This document shows positions 8,524-17,790 of a DNA stretch of 64,000 nt, piece by piece. Below the pieces are notes generated by a model. It saw nothing but the letters and a program-made list of their open reading frames with translations, was not told the origin of the DNA and ran no database searches. The translations under genes were made by a program, and so were the position numbers. The stretch lies in NCBI RefSeq assembly GCF_021538895.1, contig NZ_JADDRL010000022.1, positions 1 to 64,000 of the forward strand. The letters are read 5' to 3'. The DNA is from Streptomyces olivochromogenes (lineage in GTDB: Bacteria; Actinomycetota; Actinomycetes; Streptomycetales; Streptomycetaceae). How positions within the stretch are numbered: position 1 is the stretch's first letter; every line of letters starts with the position of its first letter.

Positions 8524-9717
8524 ATGGATCCGAAACAGCGCATCGCCGAGCGGCTCGACGCCGCGCACGCCTCCCTCGTGCGCCTCAGCCACGCCCTGTA
8601 CGAGCACCCCGAACCGGGCTTCGAGGAGCACAGGGCCTCGGCCTGGCTGGGCGACCTGCTCACCGAGGCGGGCTTCACCGTCGAGCGGGGCGTCTGCGAC
8701 CTGCCCACCGCCTTCGTCGCGAGCTACGGCTCCGGCCCGCTGCAGGTGGCCTTCGACGCGGAGTACGACTGCCTGCCGGGCATCGGGCACGCCTGCGGAC
8801 ACAACGTCATCGCGGCGACCTCGGCCGGAGCCGCCATCGCCGCCGCCGCGGTCGCCGACGAACTCGGACTCACCGTCAAGGTCATCGGCACCCCGGCCCA
8901 GGAGCTGGGCGGGGGCAAGATCCTGATGCTGGAGCGCGGAGCCTTCGACGGCGTGCACGCCCTGCTCATGGCCCACCCCGGACCGCTGGACGTGGCGGAG
9001 ACCGTCACGCTGGCCATGTCCCACTTCGACGTCGAGTACCGCGGGCGCGAGTCCCACGCGTCGATGTTCCCGGAGAACGGGCTCAACGCGCTGGACGCCC
9101 TCACCAGCGCCCAGGTCTCGATCGGACTGCTGCGTCAGCAGATGCGCGCGACCGACCGGGTGCACGGCGTCGTACGCCACGGCGGGGACGCCCCCCATGT
9201 CATCCCGCACCACGTCAGCGCCGAGTACATGGTCAGGGCCGCCGACATCGACGAACTCCGCGCCCTGGAGGCCAGGGTGCGCGACTGCTTCGAGGCCGGT
9301 GCCCTGGCCACCGGCACCTCCCTGGACCTGCGCCCCTACCACCCGCCGTACGCCGAACAGCGCCAGGACGCCGAACTGCTCGCCCTCTACAAGGCGAACG
9401 CCATCGCCGTCGGCCGCACCTTCCCCGACCTCGACCCGGCACTGGTCCGACGGGCCGCGGGCGCCAGCGACTTCGGCAACGTCTCCCACGTCATCCCGGC
9501 GATACAGCCGAGCCTGGGCCTGGACTCCTTCCCGGCCGTCCCGCACCAGGCCGACTTCGCCGCGCACACCGTCACGCCCGTCGCCGACCGGGCCGTCCGG
9601 GAGGGCGCCGCGGCCCTGGCCGGCACGGCGGTCGACGCGGCGCTCGTCCCGGAGCTCCGCGCCCGGCTGACCGCCAACTCCTTCAGCTCCGCCGCGGCAC
9701 GGGAGGCCGCCCGGTGA
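8524..9717 (+). CDS. M20 family metallo-amidohydrolase
   Basis: 397 residues of the M20D aminoacylase/carboxypeptidase type. HEHPEPGFEE-like YEHPEPGFEEH is the family opening. GHACGHN at 88-94 carries metal ligands, Glu127 in TPAQELGGGK is the likely general base, and YRGRESHAS is the dimerisation-domain motif. The expected reaction is hydrolysis of an N-acyl or amide bond on an amino-acid-like substrate in the cytoplasm. AAAGGAG precedes the ATG. It is the first gene of a TetR-controlled unit and overlaps the GTG start of the next amidohydrolase, so the two products probably act in one pathway. Confidence 0.9.
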   Translation: MDPKQRIAERLDAAHASLVRLSHALYEHPEPGFEEHRASAWLGDLLTEAGFTVERGVCDLPTAFVASYGSGPLQVAFDAEYDCLPGIGHACGHNVIAATSAGAAIAAAAVADELGLTVKVIGTPAQELGGGKILMLERGAFDGVHALLMAHPGPLDVAETVTLAMSHFDVEYRGRESHASMFPENGLNALDALTSAQVSIGLLRQQMRATDRVHGVVRHGGDAPHVIPHHVSAEYMVRAADIDELRALEARVRDCFEAGALATGTSLDLRPYHPPYAEQRQDAELLALYKANAIAVGRTFPDLDPALVRRAAGASDFGNVSHVIPAIQPSLGLDSFPAVPHQADFAAHTVTPVADRAVREGAAALAGTAVDAALVPELRARLTANSFSSAAAREAAR

Positions 9718-11095
9718 ACCCGCCCGACTCGCTCACCGGCCCGTTCACCCTGCCGGACGTCACCCTCGTCCAGCCCGCCGAGTCCGCCACCCCGCACCGC
9801 GAGCTGCATGTGCGCGGCGACCGCATCGCCACCGCCGACCAGGGCGGGGGCAGGGTCCTGGACCAGTACCGCGGCGCCTACGTCGTACCGGGGCTCGTGG
9901 ACATGCACACCCACCTGCCCCCGCGCAGCCCGCTCCACCTCACCGAATCCGTCCTGCTGCTCCACATCGCCCACGGAGTCACCACCGTCCGGGACGCGGG
10001 CGACGCCGACGGCAGCTCGGGCGCCGCCGCGCGGGACGCGATCGAACGAGGCCACCCCGGACCGCGCCTGTCGACCGCCGGGTCCTTCGTCACCCGCGGC
10101 CGGACGCGCTGGCCCAACAGCGTGCAGATGGCGGGCCCGGCCAGGCCGCCGAGATCGTGGCGCGGGCGGCCGACGCCGGGCATCGCTGGATCAAGTCGTA
10201 CGAGGGTCTCGACACCGCCGACATCGCCGCCCTGGTGTCCGCGGCCGAGCGGCGCGGCCTGGGAGTGATGGGCCATGTGCCGACCTCCCTGCGCCACGAG
10301 CAGTCGCTGCTCCCCGATGCCCAGCACCTCTTCGGCGTCGCCGACCCCGGCGACCTCGGCGCGGACACCGTGCTGTGCCGGTCCACCGACTGGCAGGGCG
10401 TCACCGACCGGCGCCTGGCGGAGGTCGTCCGGCACAGCCTCGCCCACGGCCTGGCCCACACCCCGACCCTGGTCGCCACCGAGGCCCTGCTCGGCTACCG
10501 GGACTACGAGTCGGCCCGGCGCGCCGCGCGGACCGGCGTGCTGCCCCCGCTGTACGCGGACCGGCTCTGGCACCCGCGGCGCGGCTTCCCGGTGTACCGG
10601 GGCATCGACGACGAGGCCCGGCTCGACCGCGTCGCGCACAGCCTCCGCCTCAAACTGCGCCTGGTCGGGCTCCTGCACGATGCGGGCGTGACCCTGCACA
10701 TCGGTACCGACAGCCAGCCGTTCACCGTCCCCGGGCAGGCCCTCCACGCCGAGATGAGGCTGTTCGCGCGGGCCGGCGTCCCCGCCCCGGAGGTGTGGCG
10801 CACGGCGACCAGTGGTGCCGGGCGGGTCCTGGGCCCCGGCCTCGGCGAGCCGGCGCTCGGCACGCTCGCCCCAGGCGCGCCCGCCGACCTGCTCCTCTAC
10901 GACACCGATCCCACCGCGCGGACCGATCCCTCGGAGGGCCTGAAGGCCGTCGTCACACGCGGGCGCCTCTACACCCGCCAGGATCTGGACGCCGCCCTCG
11001 ACGCCGACCGGCGCCGACTGCGCAGGCCGCTGCCGACGCTGCTGGGGCGGATCGGTTCGGCGCGGGTGCTGAGAACGACCGACTTCTCCTTCTGA
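9714..11095 (+). pseudogene. Amidohydrolase (imidazolonepropionase-like) with a one-base frameshift
   Basis: The gene starts at GTG 9714, overlapping the previous stop by four bases. The first part has the superfamily motif VPGLVDMHTHLPP, then VTTVRDAGD. Near 10138-10145 the family match leaves this frame and continues one frame over as GQAAEIVARAADAGHRWIKS and on to HIGTDSQPF and GTLAPGAPADLLLYD, ending at 11095. The shift equals one missing base in the GC run at that point. The two parts together have the normal length (about 460 residues). It is either a recent inactivating mutation or a sequencing error. Role by context: the second hydrolase in the TetR-controlled amide degradation unit. 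Confidence 0.8.
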
Positions 11096-11217
11096 CCGCG
11101 GCAGTCACCTGCGCACATTCGGGTGCACCCACAAGCGCGGACAGTGCGGCCGGCGGCCGGCTTGGGAAGACTGACGTCAGGGCCGGCCCCACGGACGGCC
11201 GTACCGAGGAGCTCGTC

Positions 11218-12801
11218 ATGGCCCCAGCACCCGACCCGTCCGTGGCCCAGGCCGAGGCGGACGTGCTGATCGTCGGCGGTGGGCCGGTCGGGCTCACCGC
11301 CCGAGCGCTGCTGGAGCGCTGGGGCGTACGCGTCCTGCTGGTCGAGAAGCACCGCGCGTTGTCACCGTTTCCACGGTCCCGGCTGGTCAACGTGCGGTCG
11401 ATGGAGATCTACCGCCAGCTCGGACTCGCCGCCGGGATCGCGGCCAAGGCGTTCGCGCCGAAGTACGGCCGCATCCGCTTCCGCGACACCCTGTACGACC
11501 GTGACTTCGCCACTGCGGCGATGGTCGCGGTCGACGCGCCGGTGCCCGAGAGTCCGGTGATCGGCGTGGTCACCTCGCAGGACCGGCTGGAACCCGCTCT
11601 GCTCGCCGCGGCGGACGCGCCCGCGCGGTTCGGCGTCGAACTCGCCGACCTGGCCGAGGACGCCGACGGCGTCGTGGCCCGGCTCGTCGACCACCACAGC
11701 GGTGACGAGACCCGCGTCCGTGCCCGGTACGTCCTCGCCGCCGACGGCGCGAACTCCACCGTCCGCCGGCTGCTCGGGATCGACACCGTCGGCCCAGGAG
11801 CGCTGGGGGACTTCACCACCGTCGTGTTCGACGCCGACCTCACCGGCTGGTGCGAGCGGCAGCCCGCCGGGATCTACTTCACCGCGCACGGCTCCTTCGC
11901 CCCGGTCCATCCCGAGGGAGACTGGGCCTGGTTCGGGCCCACACCCGACGATGCCGCGCACACCGACTGGTCCGCCCTCGTCTCGCGCGCCCTCGGCCCC
12001 GGCGCCGACGTACGAGCGAAGGTGGTGCGGGCCCAGCACTGGGTGATGAACGCGTCGGTCGCCGAACGCTTCCGCCAGGGCCGGATCCTGCTGGCCGGCG
12101 ACGCCGCGCACGCGGTCCCCATCATCGGTGGCCTGGGCATGAACGCAGGCCTCGCCGACGTGCACAACCTGTGCTGGAAACTGGCGGGCGTTCTCCAAGG
12201 GTGGGCCGGACCGGGCCTGTTGGAGACCTACGAGGCGGAACGACGCCCCGTCGCCCACCGGACCCTGCACCAAGCGGTGGCCAACACCCACCTCATGGTC
12301 CAGGTGCTGAACCGGCGCCACGAGCAGTTGCGGAACGGCGAGGCCGCACCGGCCCGGGTCGAACTGCCCTGGTCGGAGCGGTACTTCGCCCAACTCGGCC
12401 TCGTGCTCGGCGTCACCTACCGCTCCGCCGCCGTCCTCACCGGCCACACCACCCCGCCCGAGCCGTCCGGCGACGGCACGGACTACGTCCCCAGCGCGGA
12501 ACCCGGACATCGCATGCCCCACCTCTGGCTCACCCGCGACCGCTCCACACTCGACGCCCTCGGCGAATGGTTCACCCTGCTCACCCCGGACCCCGTCCAC
12601 TGGGGCCAACACACCACCGTGGGACGGCCCTTGCGCATCGAGCCCCTCCCCGCCGAGCACACCGACCTCTGCGGACTCGGCCCGCGCGGAGCACTGCTCG
12701 TCCGCCCCGACGGCCACATCGCCGCCCGCTGGCCCGACCCCCCACCGGCCGACGCCCCTCTCCGGGACGCCCTGGCCGCGCTCACCGGCCGACAGGCGTG
12801 A
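11218..12801 (+). CDS. FAD-dependent aromatic monooxygenase (group A flavoprotein)
   Basis: 527 residues of the PheA/UbiH/PHBH fold. The FAD-binding GGGPVG is at 20-25, the substrate-domain entry reads NVRSMEIYRQLG, AADGANSTVRRLLG matches the DG motif, and GDAAHAVP (Asp295) binds the FAD ribityl chain. A thioredoxin-like C-terminal domain is typical for this length. The enzyme should hydroxylate a phenolic or polyketide-like ring using NAD(P)H and oxygen. GAGGAG precedes ATG 11218. Its end overlaps the end of the convergent amidohydrolase by 20 bases. Upstream lie two 10-bp palindromes (11121-11130 and 11171-11180). Confidence 0.88.
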   Translation: MAPAPDPSVAQAEADVLIVGGGPVGLTARALLERWGVRVLLVEKHRALSPFPRSRLVNVRSMEIYRQLGLAAGIAAKAFAPKYGRIRFRDTLYDRDFATAAMVAVDAPVPESPVIGVVTSQDRLEPALLAAADAPARFGVELADLAEDADGVVARLVDHHSGDETRVRARYVLAADGANSTVRRLLGIDTVGPGALGDFTTVVFDADLTGWCERQPAGIYFTAHGSFAPVHPEGDWAWFGPTPDDAAHTDWSALVSRALGPGADVRAKVVRAQHWVMNASVAERFRQGRILLAGDAAHAVPIIGGLGMNAGLADVHNLCWKLAGVLQGWAGPGLLETYEAERRPVAHRTLHQAVANTHLMVQVLNRRHEQLRNGEAAPARVELPWSERYFAQLGLVLGVTYRSAAVLTGHTTPPEPSGDGTDYVPSAEPGHRMPHLWLTRDRSTLDALGEWFTLLTPDPVHWGQHTTVGRPLRIEPLPAEHTDLCGLGPRGALLVRPDGHIAARWPDPPPADAPLRDALAALTGRQA

Positions 12802-14398
12802 CGAGGCGGCCGCCGACGAACGTGTGGGTGGGGTCGAGGTCCCGCAGGAGGTCGCTCGGGCAGTCGGCGGGGTCCCGGTCCCAGACGGTGAGGTCGGCGA
12901 AGCGGCCGGGAGTGAGCGTGCCGCGCAGATGTTCCTCGCCGAGCAGGCGGGCGGCCTGGGTGGTGTGCAGGGCGAGGGCTTCGTCGTAGGTGATGGCGTG
13001 CTCGGGGCCCTTGACGCCGATGACGGTCTGCCGGGTAGTCATGCCCCAGAGGGACCGCGTGGCGCCGAACTGGCCGACGGGGAAGTCGGATCCGGCGCTG
13101 ACCTGCGCGTCCTGGTCGAGCCAGCCCCGGGCGGGGAAGAGCGCGGCGACGCGTTCCGGGCCCCAGAAGCCCTCTTCCACCTCGGCGGTGTCGTGCAGCA
13201 GCGGCTGCTGGATGGTGACGGGGATACCCAGGGCGACCGCGCGGGCGCGCTGTTCGGGACCGGCCAGGCCGCCGTGCTCCATCACCAGCGTGCCGGCGGG
13301 CAGCCCGGGATTGCGGGCGAGGACACGTTCGTAGACGTCGAGGAGGACGCGGACCGCTCGGTCGCCGTAGGCGTGCGTGCCGACCCGCCAGCCGCGCCGC
13401 ACCACGGCCTCGACCGCCTCGACCAGCGCGTCGGGCTCCCAGATCAACGTCCCGGAGTAGGAGTGGTCACAGGCGTACGGCTCCTCGGTGGCACCGGCCT
13501 CCAGCCCGCCGTCCAGGCCGAACTTCACCCCCCACACCCACAGCCCTGGATCCGAGCCGTGGCGCCACTCCTCCATGACGTCGAGCAGGTCCTCCACCTG
13601 GGCCGCGCCGGTCATGCCGAGCGCTGAGATCAGGGTCCGCACCCGGGTGTGCAGCGCTCCCGCCTCGCGGGCGGCGAGGAGTACGCGGTAGTCCTCGGGG
13701 GTGACCGCGCAGTCCCGTACGGTGCCGATGCCGGTTGCGGCGTACCGGCCGCTGGCCAGGCGCAGTCCGTCGATGCGTCGGCTCCGGTCCTGGGCCGGGA
13801 CCAGCCGCTCCACCAGGCCCAGGGCGTTGTCGATCAGCCGGCCGTTGAGCCTGCCGTCCGCGTCGCGGCCGATGACACCGCCCGGCGGTACGGGGGTGTC
13901 CTCGGTGATGCCCGCCAGGCGCAGCGCGTAGGTGTTGACGACGTCGTTGTGGCCGCCGCGCTTGACCAGGACCGGGTGACGGTCGGTGGCCCGGTCGAGT
14001 TCGGCGGCGGTGGGCATCCGCCGCTCGGCCAGGTTGAGTTCCTGCCAGTTGGTGGTGGTGCGGATCCACTCACCCTCCGGCGTGCTCGCGGCCCGTCGCC
14101 GGATCAGGTCCAGGAACTCGGCGATGGTGCGGGCCCGGTGGACGGGAACGTCGTGCGCGCCGAACGCGGCGTGGATCAGGTGGGTGTGGGTGTCGTCGAA
14201 CGCGGGCAGCACCGTGGCGCCGGGCAGGTCGTGGACCGTGGTGCGCGCGCTCACCATGTGGTCGAGACCCTCCGGGTCGGGCGAGACGGCCGCGACGCGG
14301 TCGCCGCGCACGGCCAGCGCCCGCTGCGGGGCCTGGCCCGGCACCAGCGTGTGCACCGCGGCGGCCCGGATCAGCAGGTCGGCTCCGTGATCAGTCAT
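12782..14398 (-). CDS. YtcJ-like amidohydrolase
   Basis: 538 residues. FDDTHTH at 67-73 supplies the first metal pair. Later barrel motifs include GTHAYGDRAV, VMEHGG and SAGSDFPVG, and GRFADLTVWDRD closes the beta domain. This is the full-length form of the family whose truncated member is at 2670-4067. ATG 14398 has GGAG nine bases upstream. The gene is divergent from an Lrp-type regulator 187 bases away, a usual sign that the regulator controls it. Substrate unknown; relatives cleave N-substituted formamides or hydantoin-like amides. Confidence 0.87.
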   Translation of the reverse strand: MTDHGADLLIRAAAVHTLVPGQAPQRALAVRGDRVAAVSPDPEGLDHMVSARTTVHDLPGATVLPAFDDTHTHLIHAAFGAHDVPVHRARTIAEFLDLIRRRAASTPEGEWIRTTTNWQELNLAERRMPTAAELDRATDRHPVLVKRGGHNDVVNTYALRLAGITEDTPVPPGGVIGRDADGRLNGRLIDNALGLVERLVPAQDRSRRIDGLRLASGRYAATGIGTVRDCAVTPEDYRVLLAAREAGALHTRVRTLISALGMTGAAQVEDLLDVMEEWRHGSDPGLWVWGVKFGLDGGLEAGATEEPYACDHSYSGTLIWEPDALVEAVEAVVRRGWRVGTHAYGDRAVRVLLDVYERVLARNPGLPAGTLVMEHGGLAGPEQRARAVALGIPVTIQQPLLHDTAEVEEGFWGPERVAALFPARGWLDQDAQVSAGSDFPVGQFGATRSLWGMTTRQTVIGVKGPEHAITYDEALALHTTQAARLLGEEHLRGTLTPGRFADLTVWDRDPADCPSDLLRDLDPTHTFVGGRLVTPVGR

Positions 14399-14585
14399 GG
14401 TCTTCTCCACCACCATCTGGAAGTCGTCGTTCGGAGCGGGGCAGCGGTCGCGGGTGGCCGGGTCCGCGCTCGGCGGACGGCTGGCCCGCCGCGTCCACTG
14501 ACCGAACCGTTGTACGAGCCGTCGGCCGATTCGCGGATATTCGGCGGCGGTCGGCGCAGGAAGCGTGCCAAGACAGCGGCCTATC

Positions 14586-15560
14586 ATGCAGATCATGCGC
14601 CAGGCACTCGATGACACGGAACGCCGGATCGCTGCCGCCCTCCTCGCCTCGCCACGCGCCTCCTGGCGTGACGTGGCCCGCTGCCTCGGTCTGTCCGAGC
14701 GCACCGTCGTACGCCGTGCCGCACCGCTGTACGCCGACGGCACCCTGCGCGCGACGATCGTCCGCAACCCGGCGCGCTTCCCGCACCTGATCCCCATCGC
14801 CCTGCGCGTCCGCTGCCGCCCCAACAAGATCCGGCAGGTCGCCCACGCACTGGCACGCCGCACCGACACAGTCTGGGTCGACATCCTCGGCGGCGGCGAC
14901 GAGATCTCCTCGGTCTTCTTCCTCGACGGTCCCGAAGCCCGCAACACCCTGCTGCTGCGCGACCTGCCCGCCACCGACGCCGTGGGCTCCTGGACGGCCC
15001 ACACCCTGCTGCGCGTCTTCCCCACGGCGTTCCGCTGGACCGCGGGCCTGCTCTCACCGGAGGAACTGGCCGAGCTCGACCCCGCCCCGACACCGCCGAC
15101 GGCGCCTCCCGCGCCCCTCGGCATCGACACCGCGCTGATCACGGCACTCACCGAGGACGGCCGGGCCACCTACACGGACCTCGCCCGCCGCGCCGACACC
15201 ACCGCGCTCACCGCCCGCCGACGACTCGACGCACTCGTGCGCGGCCACGTCCTGCGCCTGGCGACCGAGGTCGACCTCGCGCTCCTCGGCGCGCACGCCG
15301 AGGCCCTGCTGTGGATCGCCGTGCGACCGGGCGCACTGCGCGAGACCGCACAGACCCTCAGCTTCCACCCGCAGGTCCGGTTCTGCGCCGCCACCACGGG
15401 CCCCGCCAACCTCGTCGTCGCCCTCGCCGCGACGGACCTCGACGCCCTGTACACCTTCCTCACCGACGCCGTGGGCCCGCTGGAGGGGATCACCGCGATC
15501 GACACCACCCCGCTCCTGGCGACCGTCAAACGCACCGGCCTGATCCGCCACTCCTCATGA
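14586..15560 (+). CDS. Lrp/AsnC family regulator, double-domain form
   Basis: About 324 residues, twice the usual Lrp length. There are two winged-helix segments (DVARCLGLSERTVVRRAAPLY and DLARRADTTALTARRRLDALV), each followed by an AsnC-type ligand-binding region. Tandem Lrp proteins of this size are common in actinomycetes. Start is ATG 14586, or ATG 14595; neither has a convincing ribosome site. It is divergent from the amidohydrolase at 14398 and probably senses an amino acid or related metabolite linked to that enzyme (inference). Confidence 0.85.
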   Translation: MQIMRQALDDTERRIAAALLASPRASWRDVARCLGLSERTVVRRAAPLYADGTLRATIVRNPARFPHLIPIALRVRCRPNKIRQVAHALARRTDTVWVDILGGGDEISSVFFLDGPEARNTLLLRDLPATDAVGSWTAHTLLRVFPTAFRWTAGLLSPEELAELDPAPTPPTAPPAPLGIDTALITALTEDGRATYTDLARRADTTALTARRRLDALVRGHVLRLATEVDLALLGAHAEALLWIAVRPGALRETAQTLSFHPQVRFCAATTGPANLVVALAATDLDALYTFLTDAVGPLEGITAIDTTPLLATVKRTGLIRHSS

Positions 15561-15634
15561 TCCGAATGATCCGAGGAGAAGGTCCTGCCGGTCCCGGGAA
15601 CCGCCGACCAGCCGGCCTCGGCGAAGGCGAGACC

Positions 15635-16432
15635 TCACCGTCTCGCGGGTGCCTCGATGCCGAGGACGCGGTCGCGCAGGACCGGGAGTTCCGAGCGGAT
15701 CCGGGCGACCTGGGCCATGTCGCAGTCCACGGTCACGGTCTCCTCCGCGGTACGGGCCTCGCCGAGGACGGTTCCCCACGGGTCGACGGCCACGCTGTGG
15801 CCGCCCTGCCGCATGCCTCCATGGGTACCCACCGCGCAACAGGCCAGGAGGAAGACCTGTTCCTCCAGGGCCCTCGTGCGCGTGAGCAGCCGCCAGTGGC
15901 CGAGACGGGCCGCGGGCCAGGCGGCGGGCACCGCGATCAGCTCCGCGCCCGCGTCGAGCAGACCCCGGAAGAGCTCGGGGAAGCGCAGGTCGTAGCAGAC
16001 GGCGAGGCCCATCACACCGAAGTCGGTGGGCACGGTGACGATGTCGTGGCCGCCGCCCATCAACGTCGCCTCGCCGGTGTCGAAACCGTACCGGTGGATC
16101 TTGCGGTAGCGACCGCGCAGCTCGCCCGCCCGGTCGAAGAGCAGAGCGGTGTTGTACAGAGTCCCGTCCGCGTCCCGCTCCACGATCGACCCGGCATGAA
16201 GCCATGCCCCGGCCTCACGGGCAGCGGCGGACATGACCTCGGCAGTGGGGCCGTCGACTCCTTCGGCGTCGTGTTCCCAGCGGTCGTACGACCAGGCACC
16301 GGCCGTCCACAGCTCCGGCAGGACCACCAGATCGTCGCCCGCCCGGTCGCGGACCAGTTTCGCCGCCCTGCGCCGACGGTCGTCGGCGGACTCCGACCCG
16401 TCCACGGAGAGCTGGATCAGCGAGGCTCGCAT
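15635..16432 (-). CDS. Carbon-nitrogen hydrolase (nitrilase superfamily)
   Basis: 265 residues with the complete catalytic triad: Glu40 in VLPELW, Lys111 in RYRKIHRYGFD and Cys146 in AVCYDLRFPE. These features match the omega-amidase/Nit2-like branch that hydrolyses small amides such as alpha-keto acid amides, but the branch cannot be fixed by eye. ATG 16432 has GGAGG eight bases upstream. An 18-bp palindrome 49-66 bases upstream is a candidate operator. The gene converges with the Lrp regulator gene. Confidence 0.88.
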   Translation of the reverse strand: MRASLIQLSVDGSESADDRRRRAAKLVRDRAGDDLVVLPELWTAGAWSYDRWEHDAEGVDGPTAEVMSAAAREAGAWLHAGSIVERDADGTLYNTALLFDRAGELRGRYRKIHRYGFDTGEATLMGGGHDIVTVPTDFGVMGLAVCYDLRFPELFRGLLDAGAELIAVPAAWPAARLGHWRLLTRTRALEEQVFLLACCAVGTHGGMRQGGHSVAVDPWGTVLGEARTAEETVTVDCDMAQVARIRSELPVLRDRVLGIEAPARR

Positions 16433-16480
16433 GGCTGTCACCTCCAGGACCGTCACTGCACGGTCCAAGGGAATCCCCGT

Positions 16481-16498
16481 TCCCTACGAGCGTAGGGA
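16481..16498. promoter_or_regulatory. 18-bp palindromic operator candidate
   Basis: TCCCTACG-AG-CGTAGGGA is a perfect inverted repeat with 8-bp arms and a 2-base centre, upstream of the nitrilase-family gene (start 16432). No adjacent gene encodes an obvious partner other than the Lrp protein, so the binding protein is unknown. Confidence 0.5.
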
Positions 16499-16726
16499 GA
16501 CTCCCGCACATCGCGCGTCCCGGCGGGGAAGGGCCTCGGCCGGCCGGCCGGCGCGCCATGCGGCAGAGACACGTATCAAGATGACGCCGGTCTCGGTGTG
16601 CCCCGTACACCCTGCGGCCCGGCGACCGGATGGAGATCTCCTTCCGGAACAAGATCTTCGACATCGACAAGTAGCGGTCCCGGGCCGCCCCGCAGGCGGG
16701 GACATGGCGCTGGCACACTGATCGCC

Positions 16727-17767
16727 ATGTCCACGAGCCTCAGGGTCGGGCTGCTCGGAGCAGCCGCCATCGCACCGAGCGCACTGATCCGGCCCGCGCG
16801 GCAGGTACCGCGCGTCACCGTGACCGCGGTCGCGGCTCGCGACCGCACACGCGCCGAGAAATTCGCGCGCCGACACGAAGTCCCCGTCGTACACGGCAGT
16901 TACGACGCGCTGCTCGCCGACCCACAGGTGGACGCCGTCTACGTGCCCCTGCCGAACGGGCTGCACGCCGAGTGGACGCTGAAGGCTCTCGAAGCCGGTA
17001 AACACGTACTGTGCGAGAAGCCCTTCACCTCCAATCGCGCCGAGGCCGAGCACGTCGCGGACGCAGCCGACGCGGCCTTCGCACGCAGCGGCCTGGTGGT
17101 GATGGAGGCCTTCCACTACCGTCACCACCCGCTCGCCGCGCGGATGCGGCAGCTCGTGGACAGCGGCGAACTCGGCACGCTGCGCCACGTGGAGGCCGAC
17201 GTGTGCTTCCCGCTGCCTCGTTTCGGCGACATCCGCTACGACTACGCACTGGCGGGCGGCGCGACGATGGACGCCGGCTGCTACGCGGTGCACGTCACCC
17301 GGCTGCTCGCCGGCGGCGATCCGGCGGTGACGGCGGCACGGATGCGGACACTGCGCAAGGACCCCCGCATCGACCGCGCGATGTCTGCTGAACTCGCGTT
17401 CCCGGAAGGGGTGACCGGACGCGTCCGCGCGTCCATGTGGTCGCGCCGCGTGCTGTCGATCCGCGCCCGCGCGGTCGGTACGGACGGCGAACTGGACGTG
17501 ACCAACTTCGTGATGCCCCAGCTCTACCACCGCTTGACGATCCGCACGCCGCGGGAAGCGGGAGGCCGCGTGGTACGGCGCGAACACGTGCCCCGAACCC
17601 CGTCGAGCTACGCCTGCCAACTGTCGGCATTCGCCGCGGCGATCCTGGACGGCGCCCCGGTCCTCACCTCGGCCAGGGACGCCGTGGCGACGATGACCGT
17701 CCTCGACGAGATCTACCGCGCCTGCGACCTGCCACTCCGCGGCGCGACCCGGGACCGAGGGAACTGA
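16727..17767 (+). CDS. Gfo/Idh/MocA family oxidoreductase
   Basis: 346 residues. The N-terminal Rossmann fold opens with VGLLGAAAIAP. CEKPF at 96-100 holds the conserved Lys of the EKP motif. The helix MEAFHYRHHPL and the downstream GGATMDAGCYAVH carry the catalytic His region. The enzyme should oxidise or reduce a sugar or cyclitol with NAD(P). It ends 23 bases before the end of the convergent lasso exporter gene and is transcribed the other way, so it is probably a neighbour rather than part of the lasso cluster. Start ATG 16727 follows a weak ribosome site. Confidence 0.86.
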   Translation: MSTSLRVGLLGAAAIAPSALIRPARQVPRVTVTAVAARDRTRAEKFARRHEVPVVHGSYDALLADPQVDAVYVPLPNGLHAEWTLKALEAGKHVLCEKPFTSNRAEAEHVADAADAAFARSGLVVMEAFHYRHHPLAARMRQLVDSGELGTLRHVEADVCFPLPRFGDIRYDYALAGGATMDAGCYAVHVTRLLAGGDPAVTAARMRTLRKDPRIDRAMSAELAFPEGVTGRVRASMWSRRVLSIRARAVGTDGELDVTNFVMPQLYHRLTIRTPREAGGRVVRREHVPRTPSSYACQLSAFAAAILDGAPVLTSARDAVATMTVLDEIYRACDLPLRGATRDRGN

Positions 17768-17790
17768 CGGACACGGCGTAACGGAACGCT

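Noticed and set aside
7807..9567. Very long minus-strand open frame covering the M20 gene
   Set aside because: It is a GC-skew shadow: only its last part (the TetR gene) has a recognisable fold, and the plus strand holds a complete M20 enzyme.
10130..10160. Programmed frameshift in the second amidohydrolase
   Set aside because: No slippery heptamer or downstream pseudoknot-like structure was seen; a point deletion or sequencing error is simpler.
15552..15585. CTCCTC ... GAGGAG pairing with ATGATCCG direct repeats after the Lrp gene
   Set aside because: The stem is only 6 bp with a 16-base interior, too weak to call a terminator.
16603..16674. Short frame ending GDRMEISFRNKIFDIDK before the Gfo/Idh gene
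   Set aside because: It looks protein-like but is under 40 codons with no start codon and ribosome site; perhaps a remnant, too weak to annotate.
17768..17790. Gfo/Idh/MocA gene as a lasso tailoring enzyme
   Set aside because: It is on the opposite strand, converges with the exporter gene, and no lasso family I know uses such an enzyme.
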